From the NCBI RefSeq assembly GCF_030296615.1, contig NZ_AP027732.1, positions 1,054,001-1,118,000 of the forward strand: DNA of 64,000 nucleotides. Reading direction: 5' to 3'. Shown here piece after piece: positions 42,602 through 51,006 of the stretch. The stretch's first letter is position 1. Each line of letters starts with the position of its first letter. Both the position numbers and the translations under genes were made by a program. Source of the DNA: Frondihabitans sucicola. Lineage in GTDB: Bacteria > Actinomycetota > Actinomycetes > Actinomycetales > Microbacteriaceae. The notes under the pieces were generated by a model, which was not told where the DNA came from, ran no database searches, and saw only the letters and a program-made list of their open reading frames with translations.

Positions 42602-44014
42602 GTGCACTTCTCCCCACCTCTCCTGGCTGCGGCCACGACACTCGTGAAACCGTCCGGCGGTGACGCCCAACTCGTCATCGCGGCCGTGGCCGGAGTCGCC
42701 GCGATCATCCTGATGATCACCTGGCTCAAGGTCCATCCGTTCCTCGCCCTGGCGATCGGGTCGATCGGCGTGGGCATCGGGGCGGGGCTCAGTCCGGCGG
42801 ACACGGTGACCAGCTTCGGCAACGGGTTCGGCTCGACGATGACGAGCGTCGGGATCCTGGTCGGCTTCGGCGCCATGTTCGGCAAGCTGCTCGTCGACTC
42901 CGGCGGTGCCGACAGGATCGTGGACACTCTCGTGAAGCGTTCGAGTCCGCGATCGCTGCCCTGGACGATGGCCCTGATCGGCGCACTCATCGGGTTGCCG
43001 ATGTTCTTCGAGGTGGGCGTGGTCCTGCTGATGCCGGTCATCGTGCTCGTCGCGCGCCGGTCGAAGCTGCCGCTGATGCGGATTGCCATCCCGGCCATCG
43101 CCGGGCTCTCGGTCATGCACGGACTCGTGCCTCCCCACCCGGGTCCGCTGGTCGCCGTCACCACCCTCGGCGCCAACCTGGGCCTCACGATCGCCCTCGG
43201 CATCGCCGTCGCGATCCCCACCGTCGTCATCGCCGGCCCGCTGTTCTCGGCCGTCGCCGCGCGGTGGGTGCCGATCTCGGCCCCGGCGCTGTTCGAGTCG
43301 GAGACGGATTCCGACGCGGACTCGGACGGGACCACCCCGAAGCGCCGGCCGTCCTTCGCGGTCGCGGTCGTCGGGATCCTGCTGCCCGTGGTCCTGATGC
43401 TGCTCAAGGCGATCTGGGACGCCGCCGACGAGAACGGCGCCGGTGCCCTCAAGAACCTGTTCGACTTCCTCGGGACGCCGATGATCGCCCTGGCGATCGC
43501 GTTGCTCTACGGCATGGTGTTCTTCGCTCGCAGCGCCGGGATGGGCCGCGACGACGTGCAGAGGTCGCTCGGGTCTGGCCTGCCGGCGATCGCCGGGATC
43601 CTGCTGATCGTGGGCGCCGGCGGCGGGTTCAAGCAGGTGCTGATCGACACCGGAATCGGCACCCTCATCGCGCACGCCGTCACCGAGAGCGGGGTGTCGG
43701 TGATCCTGGTCGCCTGGTTCGTCGCCGCGCTCGTGCGGGTCGCTACCGGCTCGGCTACCGTGGCCATCGTGACCGCCGCCGGAATCCTCGCGCCCGTGAC
43801 CGCGCACCTCCAGGGCCCGGAGGTGTCGCTCGTGGTGCTCGCGGTGGGCGCGGGATCGCTGTTCCTCTCACACGTGAACGACGCCGGCTTCTGGCTGATC
43901 AAGGAGTACCTCGGAACGACCGTGGGCGAGACCTTCAAGACCTGGTCGGTCGTCGAGTGCATCATCTCGGTCGTCGGACTCGGCGGCGCGATGCTCCTGT
44001 CGGTGTTCATCTGA
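42602..44014 (+). CDS. gntP: gluconate:H+ symporter (GntP family)
   Basis: A 470-residue permease with about twelve hydrophobic segments and the GntP signatures SVMHGLVPPHPGPLVAV and SHVNDAGFWLIKEYLG. It imports gluconate with protons. GTG 42602 has GAAGAGG seven bases upstream; the upstream extension of the frame overlaps the operator and is not coding. The stop and the kinase start share one base (TGATG). Confidence 0.92.
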   Translation: MHFSPPLLAAATTLVKPSGGDAQLVIAAVAGVAAIILMITWLKVHPFLALAIGSIGVGIGAGLSPADTVTSFGNGFGSTMTSVGILVGFGAMFGKLLVDSGGADRIVDTLVKRSSPRSLPWTMALIGALIGLPMFFEVGVVLLMPVIVLVARRSKLPLMRIAIPAIAGLSVMHGLVPPHPGPLVAVTTLGANLGLTIALGIAVAIPTVVIAGPLFSAVAARWVPISAPALFESETDSDADSDGTTPKRRPSFAVAVVGILLPVVLMLLKAIWDAADENGAGALKNLFDFLGTPMIALAIALLYGMVFFARSAGMGRDDVQRSLGSGLPAIAGILLIVGAGGGFKQVLIDTGIGTLIAHAVTESGVSVILVAWFVAALVRVATGSATVAIVTAAGILAPVTAHLQGPEVSLVVLAVGAGSLFLSHVNDAGFWLIKEYLGTTVGETFKTWSVVECIISVVGLGGAMLLSVFI

Positions 44015-44533
44015 TGTCGGCCGAGCGTCAGCCGGTCCTGGTGATCATGGGGGTCTCCGGCGTCGGCAAGTCGACGGTCGCGGACCTCCTGGCCGAGGAG
44101 CTCGGCTGGGACTTCGCCGAGGGCGACGTCATGCACCCGACCGCCAACGTCGAGAAGATGGCGGCCGGGCACCCTGGACGACGACGACCGCTGGCCGTGG
44201 CTGGAGATCGTGGCCTCGTGGATCCGCGAGCATACCGAGTCGGGTCGCCCCGGGATCATCACCTGCTCGGCGCTCAAGCGCTCCTACCGCGACATCCTTC
44301 GCGGGCCCGACGTCGTCTTCGTGCATCTCGCCGGGCCGATGGAGCTGATCGGCACCCGGATCGCCCACCGCCAGGGTCACTTCATGCCGCCGGCGCTGCT
44401 CGACTCGCAGCTCGCCACCCTCGAACCGCTCGGTGACGACGAGCGTCACCTCGTCATCGATGCCGGACGCGCACCGGAGGCCGAGACGGCCGAGATCATC
44501 GCCCGACTCGGGCTCGTTCCGGGTGTTGGATGA
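44014..44533 (+). pseudogene. gntK: gluconokinase, frame broken at about 44173
   Basis: A 173-residue kinase: Walker A MGVSGVGKSTVADLL, GDVMHPTANVEKMAAGHP, then (other frame) DDDRWPWL, CSALKRSYRD, HLAGPMELIGTRIAHRQGHFMP. All these are gluconokinase landmarks. At the break two bases are missing (CCC expected as CCCCC, giving GHPLDDDDRWPWL) or one is extra; this is the only break in the window not healed by one added base. It phosphorylates gluconate to 6-phosphogluconate and is coupled to gntP. Confidence 0.85.
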
Positions 44534-44537
44534 GCAC

Positions 44538-45458
44538 ATGGCACAAAAATGGGTGGCGACCGCTTTCGGATCGCTCGACGGGCTGACCAGGATCGACTCG
44601 GAGGTGCCCGCGCCGGGCGCCGGTGAGGTCACGATCGGCGTGCGCGCCGTGGGAATGAACCCGGCCGACGTCAAGGGGATCCAGTTCGGGCAGGATCCTG
44701 CCGCCCTTCCGCTTTCGATCGGCTACGAGGTCGCCGGCGTCGTGACGGCCGTCGGGCCCGACGTCGAGCTGACGGTGGGCGCCGAGGTGATCGCCTTCCG
44801 CGTGACGGGTGGCTATGCGACGGAGCTGACCGTGCCCGCCGCGGACGTGTTCGCGAAGCCGTCGACCCTCGACTGGGCCGCTGCCGCCAACCTCTTCTTG
44901 GCGGGCGCGACCGCCGCCGACATGCTGCGCGTCGCTGCTCCCGCCGAGGGCGACACGATCGTCGTGCACGGGGCCTCCGGCGCCGTCGGGGTCAGCGTGC
45001 TGCAGCAGGCGAAGCGCGCGGGAGTCCACGTGATCGGCACCGCTTCCGAGCAGCGCTTCGGCGTCGTCGAGGAGTTCGGCGGCACGGCCGTCGTCTACGG
45101 AGACGGTCTCGAGCAGAGGGTGCGCTCGCTCGCACCCGACGGCATCTCGGCCGCACTCGACTGCGTCGGCACCGACGAGGCGATCGACGTCTCGCTCGCA
45201 CTCGTGCCCGACACCGGCAAGATCGTCAGCATCGCGGCGTTCGCACGGGCTCAGACCGACGGCTTCCAGGTGGTCGGGGGAGCCGTGCCGGAGTCGAAGG
45301 TGTTCCGCGACAGCGTGCGACAGCACCTCGTCGACCTGGCTGCCGCCGGAGAGCTCGTGGTGCCGGTCGCGCAGACGTTCGCGTTCGACGACGCGCGCGC
45401 CGCCCTCGAACTGCTGGCGACGGGGCACCCCGGCGGCAAGCTCGCGCTCGTCGTGTAG
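44538..45458 (+). CDS. NADP-dependent zinc-free oxidoreductase (quinone reductase-like MDR)
   Basis: A 306-residue MDR protein. No zinc ligands (GMNPADVKG, GYEVAGVV); nucleotide loop HGASGAVGVSVLQQA near 145. This is the quinone oxidoreductase/zeta-crystallin class, which reduces quinones or activated alkenes with NADPH. It starts four bases after the gluconokinase stop and may be read through from that operon. Confidence 0.87.
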   Translation: MAQKWVATAFGSLDGLTRIDSEVPAPGAGEVTIGVRAVGMNPADVKGIQFGQDPAALPLSIGYEVAGVVTAVGPDVELTVGAEVIAFRVTGGYATELTVPAADVFAKPSTLDWAAAANLFLAGATAADMLRVAAPAEGDTIVVHGASGAVGVSVLQQAKRAGVHVIGTASEQRFGVVEEFGGTAVVYGDGLEQRVRSLAPDGISAALDCVGTDEAIDVSLALVPDTGKIVSIAAFARAQTDGFQVVGGAVPESKVFRDSVRQHLVDLAAAGELVVPVAQTFAFDDARAALELLATGHPGGKLALVV

Positions 45459-45564
45459 CAGCTGCGTTCGCGGTGCCTGCGGGGCGCTGGCTCTGCGCGC
45501 GCGCCCGCTCTGCGCGCGCGCCCGCTCTGCCTCGACCCCGCCCTGCCTCGACCCCGCCCTGCCG

Positions 45565-45643
45565 GAAATCGAAGGGGATCTTGCGGGCTGGCACATTTTG
45601 AGTGGGATCCGGGCGGGTGGGGGCGAAAATCCCCTTCGATTTC
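45565..45643. repeat. long palindromic repeat, copy 3
   Basis: Left arm GAAATCGAAGGGGATCTT (45565-45582) and right arm AAAATCCCCTTCGATTTC (45626-45643), a 43-base loop unrelated to the other loops. Located between the convergent oxidoreductase and hydrolase genes. It is preceded by short tandem stretches (gcgcgcgcccgctct twice, gcctcgaccccgccct twice). Confidence 0.85.
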
Positions 45644-45715
45644 GGGAGGGGTGGTCGGAGGGCCGGCAGGAGGCGGGCGGGCAGGAGCCGGGCTGGCGGG
45701 CGGGAGCGGCAGCCG

Positions 45716-46489
45716 TCAGCGCGCGAAGGCGTCGACCGCCGCGAAGGTCGCTGCGGGCTGCTCGAGCTGCGGCAGGTGCCCGGCCTCGGCGACGAGCTCG
45801 AAGCGGCCGTCGCCGAACGCGGCGGCGTAGGCACGGCCGTACTCGGGCGTGAAGACGCGGTCGCTCTCGCCCCAGAGCACCAGCGCGGGCACGGTGACGG
45901 CGCCGAGCTTGGCGAGCAGCGACGGGTCGTGCATGTAGGGGTCGCCGGCGAGAAGACCCATGGTCTGCATGTTGGCGCGCTGCACAGCGGCCTGCTCGGG
46001 AGAGAAGGTCGCCGGGTCGACGTAGAAGCGGTCGGCGTCGTGCCAGGAGTGCTCTGCGATCTGCCGGGGCGTGAGCGAGAAGAAGTCGACGAACCGCTGC
46101 CCCTCGACCTTCACGCCGGCGCCGTCGATCACCACGACGCGGCCGACGAGGCCGGCCGTGTCGCGGACGGCCATCGCGGAGGCGATCCAACCGCCGAGAG
46201 ACGAACCGAGCACGAGGACGTCGCTCAGCCCGAGGTCGGCCAGCAACGCGAGGTAGCTGTCGGCCAGGTCGTCGACGCGGGTCAGGGCCTCGGGGCGGGG
46301 TGCGCTGTTCCAGCCCGGGAGGGTGGGCAGGATCACGCGGCGCGATTCGGCGAGGTGGGCGCCGAGCCCGGCGACGGTGAATGGACCGCCACCGCCGTGG
46401 AGGACGAGCGCGGCCGGGCCGTCGCCCGAATCGTCGAAGGCGAGGTCGATTTCGAAGGAGGGCGTGATCACGCGGTGCGTCTGAGTCAT
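45716..46489 (-). CDS. alpha/beta fold hydrolase
   Basis: A 257-residue hydrolase: oxyanion LHGGGGPFT, nucleophile in LGSSLGGW, acid in WGESDRVFTP, His in AGHLPQLEQP. Typical of C-C bond or ester hydrolases; substrate unknown. Divergent from a MarR regulator across an AT-rich spacer, so probably repressed by it. Confidence 0.88.
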   Translation of the reverse strand: MTQTHRVITPSFEIDLAFDDSGDGPAALVLHGGGGPFTVAGLGAHLAESRRVILPTLPGWNSAPRPEALTRVDDLADSYLALLADLGLSDVLVLGSSLGGWIASAMAVRDTAGLVGRVVVIDGAGVKVEGQRFVDFFSLTPRQIAEHSWHDADRFYVDPATFSPEQAAVQRANMQTMGLLAGDPYMHDPSLLAKLGAVTVPALVLWGESDRVFTPEYGRAYAAAFGDGRFELVAEAGHLPQLEQPAATFAAVDAFAR

Positions 46490-46503
46490 GTCGACCAGAG
46501 TAA

Positions 46504-46536
46504 ATCAACATGCTTATATAAACAAGCTGCTATTGT
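46504..46536. promoter_or_regulatory. AT-rich operator/promoter between hydrolase and MarR genes
   Basis: The most AT-rich stretch of the region, with the imperfect inverted repeat GCTTATATAAACAAGC (46512-46527) around TTATATAA. TATTGT (46531-46536) is six bases before the MarR ATG, so the MarR transcript is probably leaderless. Expected MarR binding site for both genes. Confidence 0.5.
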
Positions 46537-46542
46537 CGATCC

Positions 46543-46947
46543 ATGGCGACGGACATCATGGCACTCGGCCGCGCAGTGAAGCAGGTGCAGTGGCGCCACC
46601 ACCGAGGCCTCGACCGCCGGCTCGCCGACCTCGGCACGACGATCACCCAGTGGGACGCCCTTCGGGCGATCTCCGAGCTGCCGGGGGCATCGGCGCACGA
46701 GTTGGCGCTGCGGACGTTCCAGAGCGACCAGGCGTTCGGCACCCTGGCGAATCGCCTCGCGGCGCAGCAGCTCATCGCGCGAGCTCCCGGGGCCGGCCGC
46801 CGCATCGAGCATCGGCTGACGCCCGCCGGCGAGTCGCTGCTCGCAGAAGCCTCGCTGGTGGCTCATGAGTTCGTGACCGGGTCGTTCGCCGACCTCACCG
46901 AGCCCGAGCGCGCGATCCTGCTGTCACTCCTGACACGCCTGATCTAA
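46543..46947 (+). CDS. MarR family regulator
   Basis: A 134-residue winged-helix protein: QWDALRAISELPGASAHELALRTFQSDQAFGTLANRLAAQQLIARAPGAGRRIEHRLTPAGESLL covers the DNA-binding domain and wing, flanked by dimerisation helices. It most likely controls itself and the divergent hydrolase. Confidence 0.9.
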   Translation: MATDIMALGRAVKQVQWRHHRGLDRRLADLGTTITQWDALRAISELPGASAHELALRTFQSDQAFGTLANRLAAQQLIARAPGAGRRIEHRLTPAGESLLAEASLVAHEFVTGSFADLTEPERAILLSLLTRLI

Positions 46948-46960
46948 GGCGACGCGCAGG

Positions 46961-47611
46961 TCACATCGTGAAGTCCGCGCTGATCGACGCCGAGACCTCG
47001 ATGTCGCCGGGCTTGAGCACGTACGAGCCCCCGTCGTACGAGGCGGCCTTCATCATCATGCCGTCGCGCGCGAAGCCGCCGCCTCCTCCGAGGTTCGGCC
47101 GGAGCCCCTCCTCGAAGACGGCGTCGAGGGTGGGACTGCCCCGATCGAGAGCCGCCGCGTAGTCGTTCGCCTTGGTGATGGCATCCTGCACCGCGTCGAT
47201 CCTGACCTTGCGCTGGAGACTCACGCGCAGCGGGTCGGTGAGGCTCCACGTGATGCCGTCGACGCCGATACCGGGGCGCTCAGCGAGATGGCTCACCCAG
47301 TCGGCCAGGACGCCGAAGTCGGAGAAGGTGACCGACACCGTCGAGATGGAGCGGTAGCGCAGGACCGTCTCGTCGCTGTCTTTCACGTACTCGCGGTAGG
47401 CGTCGGTCGACACGCGCTCGGCGGTCCACTCGGTGGCAGCGCCCGACTCCTGGTGCGCCGCGGCCTCCTGGGTCACCGCGATGTGCGCAGCGGTCGAGTC
47501 GGCTCGCACCTGCCTGCGGTCCGCCGCCGTGAAGCTCACGGTGATCTGCACGGTGCCGCGCTCGGCCGGGTGGCTCTTCGTCGCTGATCCTGCGACCACG
47601 AATGTCGTCAT
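46961..47611 (-). CDS. SIMPL domain protein
   Basis: A 216-residue SIMPL (DUF541) protein: FVVAGSATKSHPAERGTVQITVSF at the N-terminus, ISTVSVTFSDFGVLADWVSHLA in the middle and ISASISADFTM-like end. No signal peptide, so it is probably cytoplasmic, unlike many secreted SIMPL proteins. Function in bacteria is not well defined. It converges on the MarR gene with only 13 bases between. Confidence 0.85.
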   Translation of the reverse strand: MTTFVVAGSATKSHPAERGTVQITVSFTAADRRQVRADSTAAHIAVTQEAAAHQESGAATEWTAERVSTDAYREYVKDSDETVLRYRSISTVSVTFSDFGVLADWVSHLAERPGIGVDGITWSLTDPLRVSLQRKVRIDAVQDAITKANDYAAALDRGSPTLDAVFEEGLRPNLGGGGGFARDGMMMKAASYDGGSYVLKPGDIEVSASISADFTM

Positions 47612-47648
47612 GCGCTCATCCTGCCGCAGGGCCGGCGGAGGCGCGAGG

Positions 47649-48283
47649 TCAGGCGGGGTGCACCCGACCCAGGAAGGCGTTGACGTCGTCGAGCTCCTCC
47701 TGCGCGATGCCGTGGGCCAGACCGGGGTAGACGTTCTGCTCGGAGTCGGCGTGCTCGGTCAGCCAGGCCGTGGTGCGCTCGACCGCGTCGAGACCGATCA
47801 CCTGGTCGACGTCGCCCCGCCCGAAGAAGACGGCGGGACGCGAGGAGGCGACCGCGGCATCGACCTCGGCCGGTGCGCCGGGCACGACGAAACCGGCGAG
47901 CACGACCGCGAAGGCGAAGAAATCGGGCCGCCGGCGAACCAGTTGGAGCGCCAGCGAGCCTCCCTGCGAGAAGCCGAGCAGGCCCACCGCCGGGTGAGCC
48001 GTGCCGAGGAGTCGATGAAAGCCAGGACGGCGTCGGCCGCCTCGTCGACGGGGCCGTACTCCGGTGCGCCGGGCGTCGACAGCGGGTACCACGAGTAGCC
48101 GCCGCCGTACTCGAGGGGAGCGCGCAGCGAGGCGTAGACGAAGTCTCCGGAGAGATACGGCGAGAGCCCGACGAGGTCGCCCTCGTGCGACCCGACACCG
48201 TGCAGCAGAACGATCAGCGGCTTGCCGGCACGCTCGGCTTCTGGCAGAGACCAGCGGACGGTGGACGTGTCGATCGAGACCAT
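47649..48283 (-). pseudogene. phospholipase/carboxylesterase-type hydrolase, frame broken at about 48008
   Basis: A 211-residue serine esterase: LLHGVGSHEGDLVGLSPYL, nucleophile in GFSQGGSLALQL, Asp in RGDVDQVI, His in GLAHGI. One C added (minus-strand reading) at 48007-48008 gives AFIDSLGTAHPAVGLLGFSQGG. This family hydrolyses short acyl esters in the cytoplasm. Probably intact in the organism. Confidence 0.83.
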
Positions 48284-48346
48284 GCCACCAGCGTAGTGAA
48301 GCGTGGCTGTCACGCGATCGACACGTGGGGCGGGTAAGAATGGGGC

Positions 48347-48889
48347 ATGAGTTCCGTCCAGACCCCTGATCCCAACTCCGGCTGGCTCTCCGAGGAGGAG
48401 CTCTTCCAGATCCGGCAGCGCCTGCCGATCCTGTACGTGGAGGCCGTCCCGGTGCGCACCGATGGCCAGGGGGTCGTCACCGAAGTGGGTGTGCTGCTGC
48501 GCGCCGACTCCGAAGGGGCGATGACCAGGATGCTCGTGTCCGGCCGGGTCATGTACGGCGAGTCCCTGCGCACCGCGCTGTTCCGGCACCTGGAGAAAGA
48601 CCTCGGACCGATGGCGTTCCCGCAGCTGCCGCCCTCGCCGGTGCCGTTCTCCGTCGCCGAGTACTTCCCGTTCCCCGGCGCCTCCGTCTACACCGACGAG
48701 CGCCAGCACGCCGTCTCGCTCGCCTACGTCGTGCCGGTCACCGGCACCTGCGATCCGCGGCAGGACGCCCTCGAGATCACCTGGATGAGTCCGCTCACCG
48801 CGGCTTCGCCCGAGGTCGCCGCCGAGATGGAGGGTGGGCGCGGGGCTCTCCTGCGCACCGCTCTGGCCTCCGTCGGCGCGCTCGGCTAG
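48347..48889 (+). CDS. Nudix-related protein (DUF4916-like)
   Basis: A 180-residue protein with a Nudix fold but a degenerate Nudix box: GRVMYGESLRTALFRHLEKDLG keeps the first Gly, Glu and Arg but has His, Lys and Asp in place of the acidic REUxEE core. Catalysis is therefore uncertain. SEEELFQIRQRLPILYVEAVPVR at the N-terminus fits the actinobacterial DUF4916 group. TAAGAA six bases before the ATG suggests leaderless transcription. Confidence 0.8.
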   Translation: MSSVQTPDPNSGWLSEEELFQIRQRLPILYVEAVPVRTDGQGVVTEVGVLLRADSEGAMTRMLVSGRVMYGESLRTALFRHLEKDLGPMAFPQLPPSPVPFSVAEYFPFPGASVYTDERQHAVSLAYVVPVTGTCDPRQDALEITWMSPLTAASPEVAAEMEGGRGALLRTALASVGALG

Positions 48890-48975
48890 AACCCGGACGC
48901 GAGAAACCCGCCGCACGCGGGGCGTGTGGCGGGTCCCATCGGGTTGCCCGGAGCCGTCCAAACCCCGGACACGAA

Positions 48976-49012
48976 CCGGGAGGGCCCACGCTTTCAGCGT
49001 GGGCCCTCCCGG
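48976..49012. terminator. strong bidirectional terminator
   Basis: A perfect 17-bp stem (CCGGGAGGGCCCACGCT and complement) with a 3-base TTC loop, between the convergent Nudix and secreted-protein genes. Confidence 0.88.
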
Positions 49013-49029
49013 CCGCTTCGGGGCGAGGG

Positions 49030-49704
49030 TTACTGCGCGATCTGGGCGGTGATGGTGGCGGTTCCGACGAGGAGGCCGGCCTTGACGGCGTCGGTCTTGA
49101 ACGTGGAGTTCAGCAGCTTCGCGGCGTCGGGGGACACGTGCACGGTGGTCCCGGTCAGGATCGCGTCGTTGCCCTGGACCTGGAGGGGCTTCAGGGTGCC
49201 GCCGTGGAGGGAGAACAGGTACGCCTGCGTGACGGCGACCTTCCCGTTGACGAGCACGTCACCGTAGAGCTTCGAGTTGCCCGGGTTCACGGTGAAGTTC
49301 GCCAGGGTGACCTTCGTGGAACCCGCGGTCAGGTTCAGGCCCGACCCGTCGTGCTCGAGGATGCCCTGGACGTAGGGGCGGTAGTCGCCCTTCGGGGACC
49401 AGTACGCGACCGAGCCGCCCGTGATCGGGAACTTGATGGTGCCGTCGGTCAGGGTCGCGGTGCCGTCGACCGACGGGGTCAGCCCGAGGCTCTTCAACGC
49501 GGCGAGGAAGTTGCTGTCGAGAGCGACGCCCGTATTGCCGCCGAAGATCTCGGGGACCGCGGCGACGGGGGCGGGGATCTTCGCCGACGACGCGGCGAGG
49601 TGCACGGACGGGGCCGCGGTCGCGGCTGTCCCGATCCCGGCGGCTCCCGCGATGAGGAGTCCCGCGGCGGCGAAGCTGATTCCGGCTTTGGAGATGGTGC
49701 GCAT
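49030..49704 (-). CDS. secreted protein of unknown function
   Basis: A 224-residue protein with a Sec signal peptide (MRTISKAGISFAAAGLLIAGAAGIGTAATAAP) and a mature domain of alternating beta strands with Gly/Thr-rich loops (GTIKFPITGGSVAYWSP, YVQGILEHDGSGLNLTAG, SKLYGDVLVNGKV). It has no Cys and no cell-wall anchor. AAGGAA lies seven bases before the chosen ATG. The beta pattern is reminiscent of HtaA-like domains, but I do not recognise it with confidence. Confidence 0.65.
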   Translation of the reverse strand: MRTISKAGISFAAAGLLIAGAAGIGTAATAAPSVHLAASSAKIPAPVAAVPEIFGGNTGVALDSNFLAALKSLGLTPSVDGTATLTDGTIKFPITGGSVAYWSPKGDYRPYVQGILEHDGSGLNLTAGSTKVTLANFTVNPGNSKLYGDVLVNGKVAVTQAYLFSLHGGTLKPLQVQGNDAILTGTTVHVSPDAAKLLNSTFKTDAVKAGLLVGTATITAQIAQ

Positions 49705-49843
49705 GATCTGTTCCTTTGATGGACGATTGGTGAACGTTCCAGACACGTCCGGTGGGCCTTTGCCCGATGCACTGTGTTCGCCACCACCCCGCAGAACGAT
49801 TGGTCGGATCTTGGGATCGCTTCTCAGGAGCTAGGGTCGTCCC

Positions 49844-50875
49844 GTGAACACGCGGGTGACGATCGTCGACGTGGCAGCGCGCGCGGGCGTCGCCATCAGC
49901 TCCGTCTCGAGCGCACTGAACAATCGTCCGGGGGTGTCGGAGGAGACGCGCAAGCGCATCGTCCAGGCGGCGCAGGATCTCGGTTTCGTCCCGTCCCTGC
50001 GCGGGCGCAGCCTGTCGGCGAAGCGCGCGTTCGCGGTCGGCCTGGTGGTGCACCGCGATCCGTACGTCCTCGAGTCCGACCCGTTCTTCGGGAGCTTCAT
50101 CGGGGGAATCGAGACGGTCCTCGACCCCCGCGACTACGCGCTGATCCTGCAGATGGGTTCCGAACCCGTCGAGACGCTCGACCGCTACCGGAGCCTCGCC
50201 GCGAATCGCAGGGTCGACGGGGTGTTCCTCTCGGAGCTCGGGGTCGACGATCCGCGCGTGCCGCTCGTCCGCGAGCTGGGGCTGCCCGCCATCGGGGTCA
50301 ACGCGGAGCTCGACTTCCCGATGCCGTCGGTTCGGCAGGGGCACGTCGAGGGCATCCGTGAGCTCGTGGCGCACTTCGCGCGGCTCGGACACCGTCGCCT
50401 CGCGCTCGTCACGGGGCCGCACGAGTTCATCCACGCCGGGCAGCGCCGCCGGGCCTGGAGTGACGCCGTGACGGCGGAAGGGCTCCCGGGCGGCGAGATC
50501 GTCGAGGGCGACTTCACCTACGACGGCGGCGTCGTCGCGGCCGACCGCCTGCTCGCGGGACGCGCTGCGTCGGAGCGGCCGACCGCGGTCATGTGCTCGA
50601 ACGACCTGTCGGCGATCGGGTTCATGGCCCGAGCCGGAGAGCTCGGCGCGCGGGTGCCGGAGGACCTCTCGGTTGCCGGTTTCGACGGTATCCAGCTCGG
50701 CACCTACGTGCGCCCGACCCTGACCACGATCGCCACGACACCTCGCCTCCTCGGCCTGGAAGCGGCGCGGATGCTGCTCGCCGCCGTCGACGGCGAGCGG
50801 GTCGCGGACGTCGACATCGAGCCGGCTCGCCTCGTCGTCCGGTCGTCGACCGGCCCCGCCCCCGTCCTGCGCTGA
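49844..50875 (+). CDS. LacI family regulator of the sugar operon
   Basis: A 343-residue LacI protein: helix-turn-helix VTIVDVAARAGVAISSVSSALNNRPGVSEETRKRI and hinge helix SLRGRSLSAKR, then a periplasmic-binding-like effector domain (DGVFLSELG, CSNDLSAIGFMARA, DLSVAGFDGIQLG). TAGGGT six bases before the GTG suggests a leaderless transcript. It is transcribed toward the sugar operon, whose promoter has two LacI-type palindromes. Confidence 0.9.
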   Translation: MNTRVTIVDVAARAGVAISSVSSALNNRPGVSEETRKRIVQAAQDLGFVPSLRGRSLSAKRAFAVGLVVHRDPYVLESDPFFGSFIGGIETVLDPRDYALILQMGSEPVETLDRYRSLAANRRVDGVFLSELGVDDPRVPLVRELGLPAIGVNAELDFPMPSVRQGHVEGIRELVAHFARLGHRRLALVTGPHEFIHAGQRRRAWSDAVTAEGLPGGEIVEGDFTYDGGVVAADRLLAGRAASERPTAVMCSNDLSAIGFMARAGELGARVPEDLSVAGFDGIQLGTYVRPTLTTIATTPRLLGLEAARMLLAAVDGERVADVDIEPARLVVRSSTGPAPVLR

Positions 50876-50915
50876 GGGGACCTCGCCCGTGCGCGACGGG
50901 TGCGCCTGTGCTACT

Positions 50916-50965
50916 TTGACAAATACCGAAACGTTTCGGTTCTGTGTCCTGACCGAAACGTTTCG
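50916..50965 (+). promoter_or_regulatory. promoter and twin LacI operators of the sugar operon
   Basis: TTGACA (50916-50921) is followed by the palindrome ACCGAAACGTTTCGGT (50925-50940), which covers the spacer; a second copy, ACCGAAACGTTTCG, lies at 50952-50965, 27 bases away centre to centre. Central CG and symmetrical arms are typical of LacI-family sites. The -10 box is weak (about 50939-50944). Confidence 0.8.
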
Positions 50966-51006
50966 TCGCTCCGTTCTCATCGATCACCCTCAGGAAGCCC
51001 GACGAC

